From the NCBI RefSeq assembly GCF_001006045.1, contig NZ_CP011267.1, forward strand, positions 930,001 to 994,000: 64,000 nucleotides of DNA. The letters are read 5' to 3'. A program made the position numbers and the translations under genes. The notes below the pieces were generated by a model. The model was not told the origin of the DNA and searched no databases. It saw only the letters and a program-made list of their open reading frames with translations. Source of the stretch: Geoglobus ahangari. Lineage in GTDB: Archaea; Halobacteriota; Archaeoglobi; Archaeoglobales; Archaeoglobaceae. This document shows, piece by piece, positions 1 to 8,561 of the stretch (positions within the stretch are counted from its first letter, which is position 1; each line of letters begins with the position of its first letter).

Positions 1-1
1 G

Positions 2-379
2 GAAAAGGACATCATTCCATCAATGGATGAGGTTGCGGAGGTCCTCGGCAGGTACGGCTTTGGAGATCTCGGGCACGTGAGCGATGGCAAATTTGCCTGC
101 GGAGCCCACTACTGCGAGGTAAATCCGGATGGGAGTGTTGTTAAGTGCGGGTTCTTCGAGGAGTCTGTGGGGAATGTGGTCTCTGATGGTCTGGGGCGAT
201 GCTGGGAGGAGATGAAAAGGAGGTTCATCTGGAGGCTCGAGGAGCTTGCATGCGACTGCGAGTTTCTGGAGGAGTGCAAGGGAGGGTGCAGGTACAGGGC
301 TCTCGTTTACTCGGGCCACCTCTTCGCCTGCGACCCGGTCATGTGCTTTGCCTATGGCGTCAGGTGTTACGGGAAATGA
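2..379 (+). CDS. Radical SAM protein, C-terminal SPASM domain (5' truncated by window edge)
   Basis: The reading frame is open from base 2 and has no start inside the window that suits a whole protein, so this is the C-terminal part of a longer gene. The visible 125 residues are cysteine-rich: a CGAHYC element, VVKCGFFE, then CDCEFLEECKGGC and a final CDPVMC. This spacing is typical of SPASM auxiliary [4Fe-4S] domains that follow radical SAM cores in peptide- or protein-modifying enzymes. The radical SAM core itself lies outside the window, so the substrate cannot be inferred. The stop overlaps the 3' end of the convergent flavoprotein gene by 20 bp. Confidence 0.75.
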   Translation, partial: EKDIIPSMDEVAEVLGRYGFGDLGHVSDGKFACGAHYCEVNPDGSVVKCGFFEESVGNVVSDGLGRCWEEMKRRFIWRLEELACDCEFLEECKGGCRYRALVYSGHLFACDPVMCFAYGVRCYGK

Positions 380-1760
380 ATTTGCGGTACTCCTCGACGC
401 TCATCAGGTTCCCGAACGCCCAGCTCACAACCTCGCTCAGCGCGGGGTGGATGTGGAGTGCGTGGAGTGCCGCGTGATAGCTCGCTCCAATTGCCATGAG
501 CGTCGCAACCTCCTGAACGAGAATGGATGCCGACTTTCCGACTATGTGTGCTCCGAGAATCCTTCCGTCCCTGTGCACGATCACCTTCGCAAACCCGTCG
601 GCATTCATCGCCAGCCCCTTGCCCGTTGACCTGAGCTCCTCGTATCCAATCAGCACGTTGCCCTTCCCGAACCTCTCAACCGCTTCATCTTCTCTCAGCC
701 CGACGCTGCCAACCTCCGGCTGGGTGAAAATAGCATGGGGCATAGCTGAGTAGTCCATCTCTATTCCCGCGTTCCTGAAGGCGTTCTCGTAGGCTATAAC
801 CGCTTCTCTGTTGGCCACGTGTCTGAACATGTGCTTTCCGTTGGCATCACCTATTGCGTAAACCCCCTTCACGCTGGTCTCGAGGTGGCTGTTGACCTTG
901 ATCCACCCTCTCTCGTCCGTCTCCACCCCTCCTCTCTCCGGCCTCAGGACGTCCGAGTTCGGCTCCCTTCCGACAGCAACGAGAACGACCTCTCCCTCCA
1001 CCTCGACCTTTCCGCTCTCTCCCTGAGCCACGACCCTCCTGACCTCCCCATCTCTCCGAACCTCCACGACTCTGTGGGAGGTGTAGATCTCCGCGTGCCT
1101 TTCAAGCTCTCTCTGCACGACTTCCGACACCTCTGGCTCCTCGTTGCTGAGGATTCTGGGCATCATCTCGACTATCCTGACGTCACACCCTGCCCTTGCG
1201 AAGAAGTTTCCGTACTCGACGGCTATGTATCCTCCGCCAATTATCACCATGCTCTCCGGCATCTCCTCGAGCCTGAGGATCGTGTCGCTCGTCAGGTAGC
1301 CTGCCTCTCTGAGCCCCTTTATGCCCGGAACCAGCGGCCTCGAACCGGAGCCGATGAATATCCTGTCCGACTTAATTTCTTTGCCTCTAACCTTCAGGGT
1401 GTACCTGTCCACGAATTCTGCAACATCCTTGAAGTAGTTGATGTTCTCGCTCCTCCTGAGAGACTCCTCTATCATCCTCGACTCCCTGTCCACTTTCTCC
1501 CGCATCCTCCTCATGACCCTCCCGAAGTTCACTCCCCTTACTTTAGCGTCTATGAAGTCCCTCATCTTCTCCAGATCGTAGAGAATCTCTGCTGGAGATA
1601 TAACGAGCTTGGACGGGATACAGCCTCTCGTGAGGCATATGCCGCCGGCATCGTCCTTGTCAACAACCGCAACCCTCGCCTCGGGGTTCTCTGACAGAAT
1701 CCTGCCCGCGATGATCATCGCCGAGCCTGTGCCTATGACTATCGCATCATATTCGTTCAT
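360..1760 (-). CDS. Pyridine nucleotide-disulfide oxidoreductase, dihydrolipoamide dehydrogenase-like
   Basis: This 466-residue protein has an N-terminal FAD-binding Rossmann motif (GTGSAM near residue 10) and the redox-active disulfide CLTRGC at about residues 42-47. A central NAD(P)H-binding GGGYIAVEYG follows, and the C-terminus carries HIHPALSE, the His-Glu pair of dihydrolipoamide dehydrogenase and mercuric reductase. It therefore belongs to class I flavoprotein disulfide reductases. No lipoyl-dependent complex genes lie nearby, so the physiological disulfide is unknown. I chose the ATG at 1760 over an in-frame TTG at 1775 because the protein then begins directly at the Rossmann strand. 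Confidence 0.85.
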   Translation of the reverse strand: MNEYDAIVIGTGSAMIIAGRILSENPEARVAVVDKDDAGGICLTRGCIPSKLVISPAEILYDLEKMRDFIDAKVRGVNFGRVMRRMREKVDRESRMIEESLRRSENINYFKDVAEFVDRYTLKVRGKEIKSDRIFIGSGSRPLVPGIKGLREAGYLTSDTILRLEEMPESMVIIGGGYIAVEYGNFFARAGCDVRIVEMMPRILSNEEPEVSEVVQRELERHAEIYTSHRVVEVRRDGEVRRVVAQGESGKVEVEGEVVLVAVGREPNSDVLRPERGGVETDERGWIKVNSHLETSVKGVYAIGDANGKHMFRHVANREAVIAYENAFRNAGIEMDYSAMPHAIFTQPEVGSVGLREDEAVERFGKGNVLIGYEELRSTGKGLAMNADGFAKVIVHRDGRILGAHIVGKSASILVQEVATLMAIGASYHAALHALHIHPALSEVVSWAFGNLMSVEEYRKFISRNT

Positions 1761-1847
1761 GACTTTATTCTTCAAAATTGGGTGGCTATATCAGTTATCC
1801 CTAATCTCTGAAAAACAGAAAAAAGATGGTGAAAAAGTTTTGAAGGG

Positions 1848-3554
1848 TTACTTCCCGACCTCCTTCTCCCTCAGCACCCTCCTCAGTATCTTCCCCACAG
1901 CAGATTTGGGCAGCTCATCCACAAACTCTATCAGCCTCGGCACCTTGTAGGCAGCAAGCCTCTCCCTGCAGAACTTCTCGATCTCCTTCTCGTCCACCTT
2001 GCCTTTATACTCCTCCTTCAGCACGATGAACGCCTTGACCGTCTCCCCTCTGTACTTGTCAGGGACACCAATCACCGCGCACTCCAGCACAGCAGGATGC
2101 TCATACAGAACCTCCTCAACCTCCCTCGGATAGATGTTGTACCCACCCGCAATTATCACATCCTTCTTCCTGTCCACTATGTAGAAGTACCCATCCTCAT
2201 CCATCTTCGCCATGTCTCCTGTGAGAAGCCACCCGTTCACGAGTGTCTTCTTCGTCTCCTCCTCCATCTTGTAGTACCCCTTCATCACCTGCGGGCCGTA
2301 AATTGCAAGCTCTCCCACTTCTCCAACCGGGAGGATCTTGCCCTCCTCGTCTATGACCACAGCATACGTGTTCGGTATCGGCAGTCCGATGCTTCCCTCC
2401 CTGTTCTCCCCGTATATCGGATTGACGTGGGTGACGGGAGAGGACTCGCTCAAACCGTAGCCCTCGACGAGCTTTCCGCCCGTTATCCTCTCGAACTCCC
2501 TCTTCACCTCGAGCGGGAGAGGGGCTGAGCCTGAGATGCATGCCCTTATGCTCGTCAGATCCTTCTTAGGCGTGTCGGGGTGCGTGTTTATTGCATTAAA
2601 GAGTGTTGGGACGCCGAAGAATAGGGTTATGCGGTGCTTCTCGATAGCGTTCAGGATCCTCTTGATGTCTCTCGGGTCTGGAAGCATGACCATCTTTGCT
2701 CCCACAGCGATTGGCATGTTCATGCTCGTCGTCATGCCGTAAACGTGGAAGTATGGCAGAATTCCGCTCACAACGTCCTTCTCGCTGAATCCGGGAAGCC
2801 ACGGGATTATCTGGTAGGTGTTGGCAACGAGGTTGTAGTGGGTGAGCATCGCGGCCTTTGGCAGTCCTGTGGTTCCGCCGGTGTACTGGAACACCGCCAC
2901 ATCCTCCTTCGGGTTGACCTTCTCGGGGCTTGATATCGGCTCGGCCTTCAAAAAGTCGTTCCAGAACAGTATCCCGTCCTCCTCGGGAATCTCGACCTTC
3001 TCCTTCTTGAACTTGTACAGGAAGTTCAGGGGGAACGGGAGGTAGTCCTCAATCCTGCATACGATGATCCTGTCTACAAGCCCCTCCTTCTTGAGCTGGT
3101 ACACCTTCGGAAACGCGTTCTCTACTGCAAAGAATATCCTCGCCTCGCTGTTCTCCGCTATGTGCCTCAATTCTCTTTCAGTGTAGAGCGGGTTGGCCTG
3201 AACCACTGTTGCGCCAGTCTTGAGTATTCCGTAGTAGGCTATGACGTAGTGGGGCGTGTTTGGCATGTCTATGACTACCCTCGACCCCTTTCCGACTCCG
3301 AGGCTCTTCAGGAATCCCGCCACCCTGTCAGAGAGCTCCTTCAGCTTCCCATACTTCAACCTCTTGCCGAGAAAGTCTATGGCTATCTTGTCCGGCAGCC
3401 TTTTTGCAGTCCTGTCGAGAAGCTCGTAGAGCGGGATCTCTGGGATCTCCACGTTCTCTGGTACGCCGTCGTCGTAGTGCTTCGTCCAGAACCTGTTGAT
3501 CTCCTCTGGCTTTATTTCCGTGATAAGCTTACCCTCAACTCCAAGCATATCCAT
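1848..3554 (-). CDS. fadD: Long-chain fatty acid--CoA ligase (AMP-forming)
   Basis: The 568-residue product is a full-length adenylate-forming enzyme. It has the P-loop-like motif YTGGTTGLPKAAM near residue 225, the GYGLSESSPV acyl-adenylate motif, GWLLTGDMA, and the C-terminal lysine motif PKSAVGKILRR. Length and motif order match FadD-type ligases, which activate fatty acids to acyl-CoA for beta-oxidation; Archaeoglobales encode many such paralogues. The chain-length preference cannot be read from the sequence. The gene is preceded by an AT-rich stretch and is separated from its neighbours by 80-90 bp, which suggests its own promoter. Confidence 0.9.
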   Translation of the reverse strand: MDMLGVEGKLITEIKPEEINRFWTKHYDDGVPENVEIPEIPLYELLDRTAKRLPDKIAIDFLGKRLKYGKLKELSDRVAGFLKSLGVGKGSRVVIDMPNTPHYVIAYYGILKTGATVVQANPLYTERELRHIAENSEARIFFAVENAFPKVYQLKKEGLVDRIIVCRIEDYLPFPLNFLYKFKKEKVEIPEEDGILFWNDFLKAEPISSPEKVNPKEDVAVFQYTGGTTGLPKAAMLTHYNLVANTYQIIPWLPGFSEKDVVSGILPYFHVYGMTTSMNMPIAVGAKMVMLPDPRDIKRILNAIEKHRITLFFGVPTLFNAINTHPDTPKKDLTSIRACISGSAPLPLEVKREFERITGGKLVEGYGLSESSPVTHVNPIYGENREGSIGLPIPNTYAVVIDEEGKILPVGEVGELAIYGPQVMKGYYKMEEETKKTLVNGWLLTGDMAKMDEDGYFYIVDRKKDVIIAGGYNIYPREVEEVLYEHPAVLECAVIGVPDKYRGETVKAFIVLKEEYKGKVDEKEIEKFCRERLAAYKVPRLIEFVDELPKSAVGKILRRVLREKEVGK

Positions 3555-3646
3555 ACTTTAGCATGACGGTTAAAAATTTTTCCATGATTAATCTATAAAA
3601 ATATCATGATTTTTTTGCTGGATTGGGCAATCCTTTAAAAGCTTTT

Positions 3647-4063
3647 CTATCTGTGCTCTCTCCTCGGGTTGTACCTCACCGCCACTGTTCTGACGATTCC
3701 GAGGGCCAGTATGAGGGCCGCGAAGCCGAACAGGGTTTCCCACGTGAAGTTCTGCTTGTAGAGCGTTATTAGCAGCTCTCTTAGAACGAATATTGACGCG
3801 AGCTCCGCCATTATGTGTAGCCTGACCCTCTTGAACTCGAGGTACTCTGTAAACGCCTTGGCAAGCTCTATCAGCACGAAAAACGTCAGGATCTCGGTGA
3901 TGAGGGTGTCAAAGCTGTAGGCCGTGTAGTTGAATATCGCCTCCGGCAGCTGGATAACGATTGTGAACATCTTTATCCCAATGAGCACGATGACGACGAT
4001 GCTCATCAGGAATATGGCGACATCGTAGACCCTGTTCAGGTAGTCGAATCTGAGGCTCCACAT
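3647..4063 (-). CDS. PsiE-like four-helix membrane protein
   Basis: This 138-residue protein has four hydrophobic segments: about residues 15-36, 54-75, 88-100 (weaker) and 108-127. The short basic C-terminus ends in RREHR. Size and layout resemble the phosphate-starvation-inducible PsiE family (PF06146), whose molecular function is not established. It stands alone between an acyl-CoA ligase and YchF with no phosphate genes near it, so a phosphate role should not be assumed. Confidence 0.65.
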   Translation of the reverse strand: MWSLRFDYLNRVYDVAIFLMSIVVIVLIGIKMFTIVIQLPEAIFNYTAYSFDTLITEILTFFVLIELAKAFTEYLEFKRVRLHIMAELASIFVLRELLITLYKQNFTWETLFGFAALILALGIVRTVAVRYNPRREHR

Positions 4064-4102
4064 GGATGGATGTGGTCGAGCGCGGAATAAAAATGTCGTG
4101 TG

Positions 4103-5266
4103 CTAAGCGCTCGAAACTATCTTTATCACGTCGTTGTTTTTCAGCTCGTAATCTTCAGAGATCCTTATCTTCTTCCTCGCGTCAATCGCGTAGATGTACT
4201 TCTCACCGATCTCCGTGTGTATTTTGTATGCGAGCTCCCTCGCCGTCGTTCCCTTCTTTACGAGCATCGCGTCAGGCAGGACGTTCCCTTTGCTGTCGGT
4301 GAACTTGTTCTCGTCCTCGACAGGATAGACGACGATGTACCCGAGCTTCTCGAACACTATCCTGTTTATGGCCTCCTGAATCCCCGTTCCGCCGTTCTTC
4401 TTCATGAACTCCTTGATCATCTCCAGCGCCTTTCTCTGCTTCTCGTTCAGCTCCTTCACTATCTCGAAGTCCTCGTCTCCTGGCAAATATTTTATGAACC
4501 CGTTCTTGCTCGCGGTTCTGAGCGTTAGCTCGAAGATTGCCGAGCATGTAATCGCTCCGATCTCCTTGAGCTTCTTCAGGTTCTCTTCAGGCGCCTTGTC
4601 CGCCTTGTTTCCGGCTATCAGGATCCTGAACCTCCTCTCCATGAGCCTTTCAGCGAACTCCTTCAGCGCATCATCATCAAACTCGCTGTACTGCTTTCCA
4701 GCGTCTCTCAGAGACTCCCTCACCATCACTTCGTCAAACCCGAGGCCCGCGAGCTGCTCGGCTATGTATCTGGCCGGATCCCTCTTCTCCATCTGTATCC
4801 TTCTGACAATCTTGTCCCAGTTCTTCTTCAGGATGCCGAACAGCCACATCACAAGCTCGTTCTCGAGGAACCTGACGTCATCGAGTGGATCACGCTGTCC
4901 CACTCCGATCTCGTTCCCCTCCTCGTCTGTGGAGCCCGAGGCATCAACAACGTGGATTATCGCATCTGCCTGCCTCAAATCATCGAGGAACTCGTTTCCG
5001 AGGCCTCTGCCTTTATGAGCATCCGGAACGAGCCCAGCTATGTCTATCAGCTTGACGGGAATGAACCTCACACCGTCAACGCAGTTGCCGCATGGATAGA
5101 CGTTCAGCTCCTTGCAGACGCAGTCAACCCTCACGTGCGCCACTCCGACGTTTGGCTCGATGGTCGTGAAGGGGTAATTGGCAATCTCCGCATCAGCCAT
5201 TGTGGCGGCCTTGAAAAACGTCGACTTTCCGGCGTTGGGCTTCCCGGCCAGACCTATCTCTATCAT
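4103..5266 (-). CDS. ychF: YchF/OLA1-family P-loop NTPase with C-terminal TGS domain
   Basis: The protein has 387 residues. The N-terminal G domain shows GKPNAGKS (about residues 8-15), a DIAGLVPDAHKG switch region and the NKAD base motif near residue 217. A helical insertion follows and the C-terminus is a TGS domain ending in KNNDVIKIVSSA. Family members hydrolyse ATP or GTP and associate with ribosomes; archaeal forms are long, as here. The start codon overlaps the stop of the upstream DUF2095-like gene (ATGA), so the two are probably co-transcribed. Confidence 0.92.
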   Translation of the reverse strand: MIEIGLAGKPNAGKSTFFKAATMADAEIANYPFTTIEPNVGVAHVRVDCVCKELNVYPCGNCVDGVRFIPVKLIDIAGLVPDAHKGRGLGNEFLDDLRQADAIIHVVDASGSTDEEGNEIGVGQRDPLDDVRFLENELVMWLFGILKKNWDKIVRRIQMEKRDPARYIAEQLAGLGFDEVMVRESLRDAGKQYSEFDDDALKEFAERLMERRFRILIAGNKADKAPEENLKKLKEIGAITCSAIFELTLRTASKNGFIKYLPGDEDFEIVKELNEKQRKALEMIKEFMKKNGGTGIQEAINRIVFEKLGYIVVYPVEDENKFTDSKGNVLPDAMLVKKGTTARELAYKIHTEIGEKYIYAIDARKKIRISEDYELKNNDVIKIVSSA

Positions 5267-5526
5267 CTCAACCCCCTCTTGGTGTACTCCCCATGCCCCC
5301 TCGAGCCGATAACGCTCTCGAGCACGATTTTGCTGCTCTTGAGAAACTCGGCATGCTCCTCAGTGATCTCACCCTTCTTGAGGAAGTAGTCTATGATCTC
5401 GTGAGCTTCCTCTACGCTCCTGCACCTCTCAAGGTGGTCGAGGACTGAGGGGAGTATGTCTCCCTCAATCTCCCGGTATATGTTCGGGAACATCTTTCTG
5501 AATCTCTTCTTCTCCCACTCCATCAT
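5263..5526 (-). CDS. Small conserved archaeal protein, DUF2095-like
   Basis: This is a short, charged, helical protein of about 87 residues with the motif RKMFPNIYREIEGD near the start, which recalls the archaeal family DUF2095; the function is unknown. It overlaps ychF by 4 bp downstream and the 3' end of the beta-solenoid gene by about 60 bp upstream. I chose the tandem ATGs at 5526 and 5523 over an in-frame GTG at 5538, because the GTG lengthens an already large overlap and adds only four residues. The tight packing suggests one operon from apgM through ychF. Confidence 0.7.
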   Translation of the reverse strand: MMEWEKKRFRKMFPNIYREIEGDILPSVLDHLERCRSVEEAHEIIDYFLKKGEITEEHAEFLKSSKIVLESVIGSRGHGEYTKRGLR

Positions 5527-6337
5527 CTTCCTGCTCACCCTCGAGCTCGAACTCGACCCTGTCCCTTATCCAAACACCCTTCCTTCCGACTATGCTGCCC
5601 TCCACCACGCACCCGTTCTCCATGTGCACCTCTTCAGCGTTTATGCTCCCGAAAACGCTGCTACCGCTGACGATGTACACCCTCCTGCCCTCAACTGCAC
5701 CGTGAATCTTGCTGGAGTTTATGACCACATCCCTTCCCCTCACGCTCCCGTAGAGCTCGGTGCCCTCAACAAGCACGTCCCTCGCCCTCAGGTTGCCCAG
5801 CACTCTGCTGTTCTTTATCACCGCGTTCTTGGACGTCTGAATTCTCTCTATGGACACCTTGGAGTCGTCCGGAATCACGAGAGGGTTCTCGAACTCCTCA
5901 CTGAACAACTCCTCAAGCTCGTCGAGCCTGCCAAGCCTGAGGAGCTCCATGATGTAGATGAACAGGAACATTATCACGGGCAGGGGGTTCTGGATTGTTA
6001 TCAGGCCCGTGGCCTCAAACCCCTTATCTATCCTGACATTTCTCCCAATCTCGAGGTCTCCATGGACTGTAAGCTTCCCGCTTATGGACGCGAACTCGCC
6101 TATGTATGTGTCTCCGAAGCAGGTGACGTTCCCCTTTATCTTGGCCCAGGAGTCTATCCTCACCTCCTGGCCTATAACGTCTCCCTCAACCGTTGCCCTG
6201 TCGCCGATGATGACCTTCCTCGCCCTGATTCCGAATCCGACGGTGGAGTTGTTTCCCACGATCACGTCCCCTTCGTGGACGATCATCGTCTCGTCGAACT
6301 TCGTGCCCTCTGGTATTACGAGGCTCTCGAGCATCAT
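5465..6337 (-). CDS. Two-part beta-solenoid (bactofilin/polymer-forming-like) protein
   Basis: This 290-residue protein is built from repeating short strands. Residues 1 to about 115 and about 165-265 show the V-x-G-x-V/I turn pattern of right-handed beta-solenoids (for example VIIGDRATVEGDVIG and VEGTELYGSVRG). Between them lies a hydrophobic helix, PLPVIMFLFIYIMELL (about residues 119-134), and an acidic segment. The last 25 residues are acidic and probably disordered. Such solenoids occur in bactofilins and hexapeptide acyltransferases; no catalytic His motif of the latter is evident. The hydrophobic insert suggests membrane attachment or a dimer interface. The assignment is to a fold, not to a function. 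Confidence 0.65.
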   Translation of the reverse strand: MMLESLVIPEGTKFDETMIVHEGDVIVGNNSTVGFGIRARKVIIGDRATVEGDVIGQEVRIDSWAKIKGNVTCFGDTYIGEFASISGKLTVHGDLEIGRNVRIDKGFEATGLITIQNPLPVIMFLFIYIMELLRLGRLDELEELFSEEFENPLVIPDDSKVSIERIQTSKNAVIKNSRVLGNLRARDVLVEGTELYGSVRGRDVVINSSKIHGAVEGRRVYIVSGSSVFGSINAEEVHMENGCVVEGSIVGRKGVWIRDRVEFELEGEQEDDGVGEEEIQKDVPEHIPGD

Positions 6338-6343
6338 CTTATG

Positions 6344-7570
6344 CTACGCCCCATACTTTTTAGATTTACCTATCAGGTCGAGGATTATGTTCATCAGATC
6401 CTGCCCCCTTATCCTGCACAGGCCGCCCTTGTACGCCTGAAACTCGCTGTAACGCTCCACATCATCGCTCCTCACGCCCTCGCACACGATCGTCACCGGA
6501 ACAGGGTCTGCGGTGTGATCCTTCACCGTGACGGGGGTGGTGTGGTCCGCAAGAAGTGCGAGGCACACCTCTGAAAAGTCAAGCTCGGTCAAGGGCTTTA
6601 TGGCCGAGTCTATCTTCTCGATGAACTCCCTCTTTCTCTCAAAATCTCCGTCGTGCCCGAACTCGTCCGGGGCCTTTATGTGGAGCAGCACGAAGTCGTG
6701 GGTTTCGAGGCTGCTGATGGCCGTCTTGACCTTCAGCTCCAGATCGGTGTCCTTACTGCCCGTGAACCTCTCGTTCTCTATTACGTCTGCCTTCAGAAGC
6801 CTCCCGATTCCCTTTATCAGCGTTGTGCCAGCGATGACAGCCATTCTCATGCCGTACCTCTCCTCGAAGCTCGGAACGTGCACGGCTTTCCCGACACCCC
6901 TGAGCAGGAGGACGTTGGCCTTCAGGAGACCTTTCTTGGCCCTCTCCTCGTTGAAGGGATGTGAATCGAGAACCTCGTGACTCTTCTCTATGAACTCGTT
7001 CACCACCCTCGCAGTGAACTCTGCCTCGCTGTCCAGCGCCTTGACTCTTTTCACCTTCTCCCCAATCTTCTTCGGATCGCTGTCGGTTATCCTGTCCGAG
7101 AGGTTCTCTCCCCTGAACACGAGCGCAGCCCTGTGACCGCTTGCGTTTCCGAGAACGAACTCCACCCCCTCTATCTTGACCTCCCTGTTCACCGCATCCA
7201 CCAGAACCTGCTTGTCCTGAATCCTCCCTGCCCTCCTGTCGACCACGACCTTGTCGAACACACTTCCCGTCCCCTCAACCGTTCCGAAGTTGACCCTGAA
7301 CGCTATGTCTCCCGGCCTGACCTCTATTCCAGCCCCGCACGCCTCTATCGGCCCTCTGCCTGTGTAGTACCTGAACGGATCGTAACCGAGGATCGAGAGG
7401 TGGGCTGTGTCGCTTCCCGGTCTGATTCCGGGAGCAATTGTGTCCATTATTCCGTTTATGCCCTTCCTCGCCAGAAAATCGAGGTTTGGGGTTCTGGCAG
7501 AATCGAGGGGCGTTCTTCCGCCCACACTCCTGTCTGCCATCCCATCCACTATCAGCATGAGAACCTTCAT
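6344..7570 (-). CDS. apgM: 2,3-bisphosphoglycerate-independent phosphoglycerate mutase, archaeal type
   Basis: The 408-residue product belongs to the archaeal ApgM branch of the alkaline phosphatase superfamily. The N-terminus has the metal-binding IVDGMADR, followed by PGSDTAHLSILGYDP carrying the catalytic serine. The C-terminal metal motifs are HIKAPDEFGHDGD and LADHTTPV. It interconverts 3- and 2-phosphoglycerate with two bound divalent metals in glycolysis or gluconeogenesis. The length matches the family. It is followed after 6 bp by the beta-solenoid gene, so co-transcription is likely. Confidence 0.93.
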   Translation of the reverse strand: MKVLMLIVDGMADRSVGGRTPLDSARTPNLDFLARKGINGIMDTIAPGIRPGSDTAHLSILGYDPFRYYTGRGPIEACGAGIEVRPGDIAFRVNFGTVEGTGSVFDKVVVDRRAGRIQDKQVLVDAVNREVKIEGVEFVLGNASGHRAALVFRGENLSDRITDSDPKKIGEKVKRVKALDSEAEFTARVVNEFIEKSHEVLDSHPFNEERAKKGLLKANVLLLRGVGKAVHVPSFEERYGMRMAVIAGTTLIKGIGRLLKADVIENERFTGSKDTDLELKVKTAISSLETHDFVLLHIKAPDEFGHDGDFERKREFIEKIDSAIKPLTELDFSEVCLALLADHTTPVTVKDHTADPVPVTIVCEGVRSDDVERYSEFQAYKGGLCRIRGQDLMNIILDLIGKSKKYGA

Positions 7571-7611
7571 CGGAGAAAAGCTTGGAGAGCGTCAATAAAA
7601 AGTTTTCCGGC

Positions 7612-8091
7612 CTACCTGTACATTACCTCCTCTCCGCCACTCATCCTGTCGAATTTCTGCCTCATCTTCCAGACCACGTAGAGCTTGCACTTGTGAACTT
7701 CAGAAATCGCGTCCATGAGCACCTGTCTGGTCAGATCCTCCGGGTACAGCTTCCTCGTGAACTGGAACAGCTGCGGGTTCATGGCATCCGGCACGATCTG
7801 GAACTCTGTTGCCAGAAAGAGGAGGTCGAAGCGGATCTCCCACATCAGCTTCTCCCTCTCCTTCTCCGAGAGCCCCATGACCTTGGCGTAGTGTTCATCA
7901 CTCAGCTTTATCCCGCTCGCAACAAGAAGCAGATCCCTCCCCTTCGGAGCTATGACGTCTATAACCTGACCTGACCCGGGAGAAACCTCTATTATGAAGT
8001 GGAAGTCAGCGTTCTCGTCCTCCACCTCCTTCTTGAAGAACCCCTCATCCATCAGCCAGTTCCTGACCATTTCTTTAAAATTCACGGACAT
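7612..8091 (-). CDS. DUF2299-like archaeal protein
   Basis: The 159-residue protein has an opening WLMDEGFFKKEVEDE, then FHFIIEVSPGSGQVIDVIAPKGRD, and a helical C-terminal half. This pattern recalls the archaeal DUF2299 family, of unknown function. The ATG at 8091 is preferred to the GTG codons at 8097 and 8094 because it follows an AGGTGG ribosome-binding site and forms a TGATG junction with the upstream gene. It is the last gene of a compact unit with the DUF98 gene and the UPF0200/0201 fusion. Confidence 0.7.
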   Translation of the reverse strand: MSVNFKEMVRNWLMDEGFFKKEVEDENADFHFIIEVSPGSGQVIDVIAPKGRDLLLVASGIKLSDEHYAKVMGLSEKEREKLMWEIRFDLLFLATEFQIVPDAMNPQLFQFTRKLYPEDLTRQVLMDAISEVHKCKLYVVWKMRQKFDRMSGGEEVMYR

Positions 8092-8561
8092 CACCACCTG
8101 AACTGCTCGTAAACCTCAACCGGGAAGACCTCGGTTATGTTTATTAAAACCTCCCCCCTGTGAATTATGTTGTAGTTCCTCACCAGACATTTTCCGAGCC
8201 TTTCGCGATTCTCGATCCTGCTCCAGAGTATCTCCCTCCTCACCTCGAGCCTGTGCTTTCTGATTATCTTGCCTATGGGCATGTCCGCTCTCATAAGATC
8301 CTCTCTGAACCTCTCGTCAAGCCTTTTGAGCGGCGTCACCGACGTGGCGATCGCGAAAAGCTTTCCGCCGGACACGATCTCCACAACCCGGTAGTTGACC
8401 TCCTCACCCTCGGAAATCCCGAGGACGCTCGCTTGATGCCTATCTGCCTCAATCACCCTCTGCTCTATGGTTCTGATCTCGGCCCTCTCACCCGTGAGCG
8501 CCTCTATTATCGTGGTCACACTCCCGTCCGTCTTTTCGAGTATCCTGAGTATCGGGTTCAA
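8091..8561 (-). CDS. Chorismate pyruvate-lyase-like protein (DUF98 family)
   Basis: The 156-residue protein contains ADMPIGKIIRKHRLEVRREI, a hallmark of the DUF98/chorismate-lyase-like fold, and a C-terminal VRNYNIIHRGEVLINITEVFP. Family members convert chorismate to 4-hydroxybenzoate. In methanogens and Archaeoglobales 4-hydroxybenzoate is a precursor of tetrahydromethanopterin, the C1 carrier used by Mch and CODH/ACS in this window, so that role is a reasonable inference. The start is TTG, overlapping the previous stop as TTGA; I see no ATG near the conserved N-terminus. Confidence 0.72.
   Translation of the reverse strand: MNPILRILEKTDGSVTTIIEALTGERAEIRTIEQRVIEADRHQASVLGISEGEEVNYRVVEIVSGGKLFAIATSVTPLKRLDERFREDLMRADMPIGKIIRKHRLEVRREILWSRIENRERLGKCLVRNYNIIHRGEVLINITEVFPVEVYEQFRW

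Noticed and set aside
5456-6574. A 372-codon plus-strand frame opposite the beta-solenoid and apgM genes
   Set aside because: The translation is rich in His/Pro/Leu, spans two well-supported genes and has no recognisable domain.
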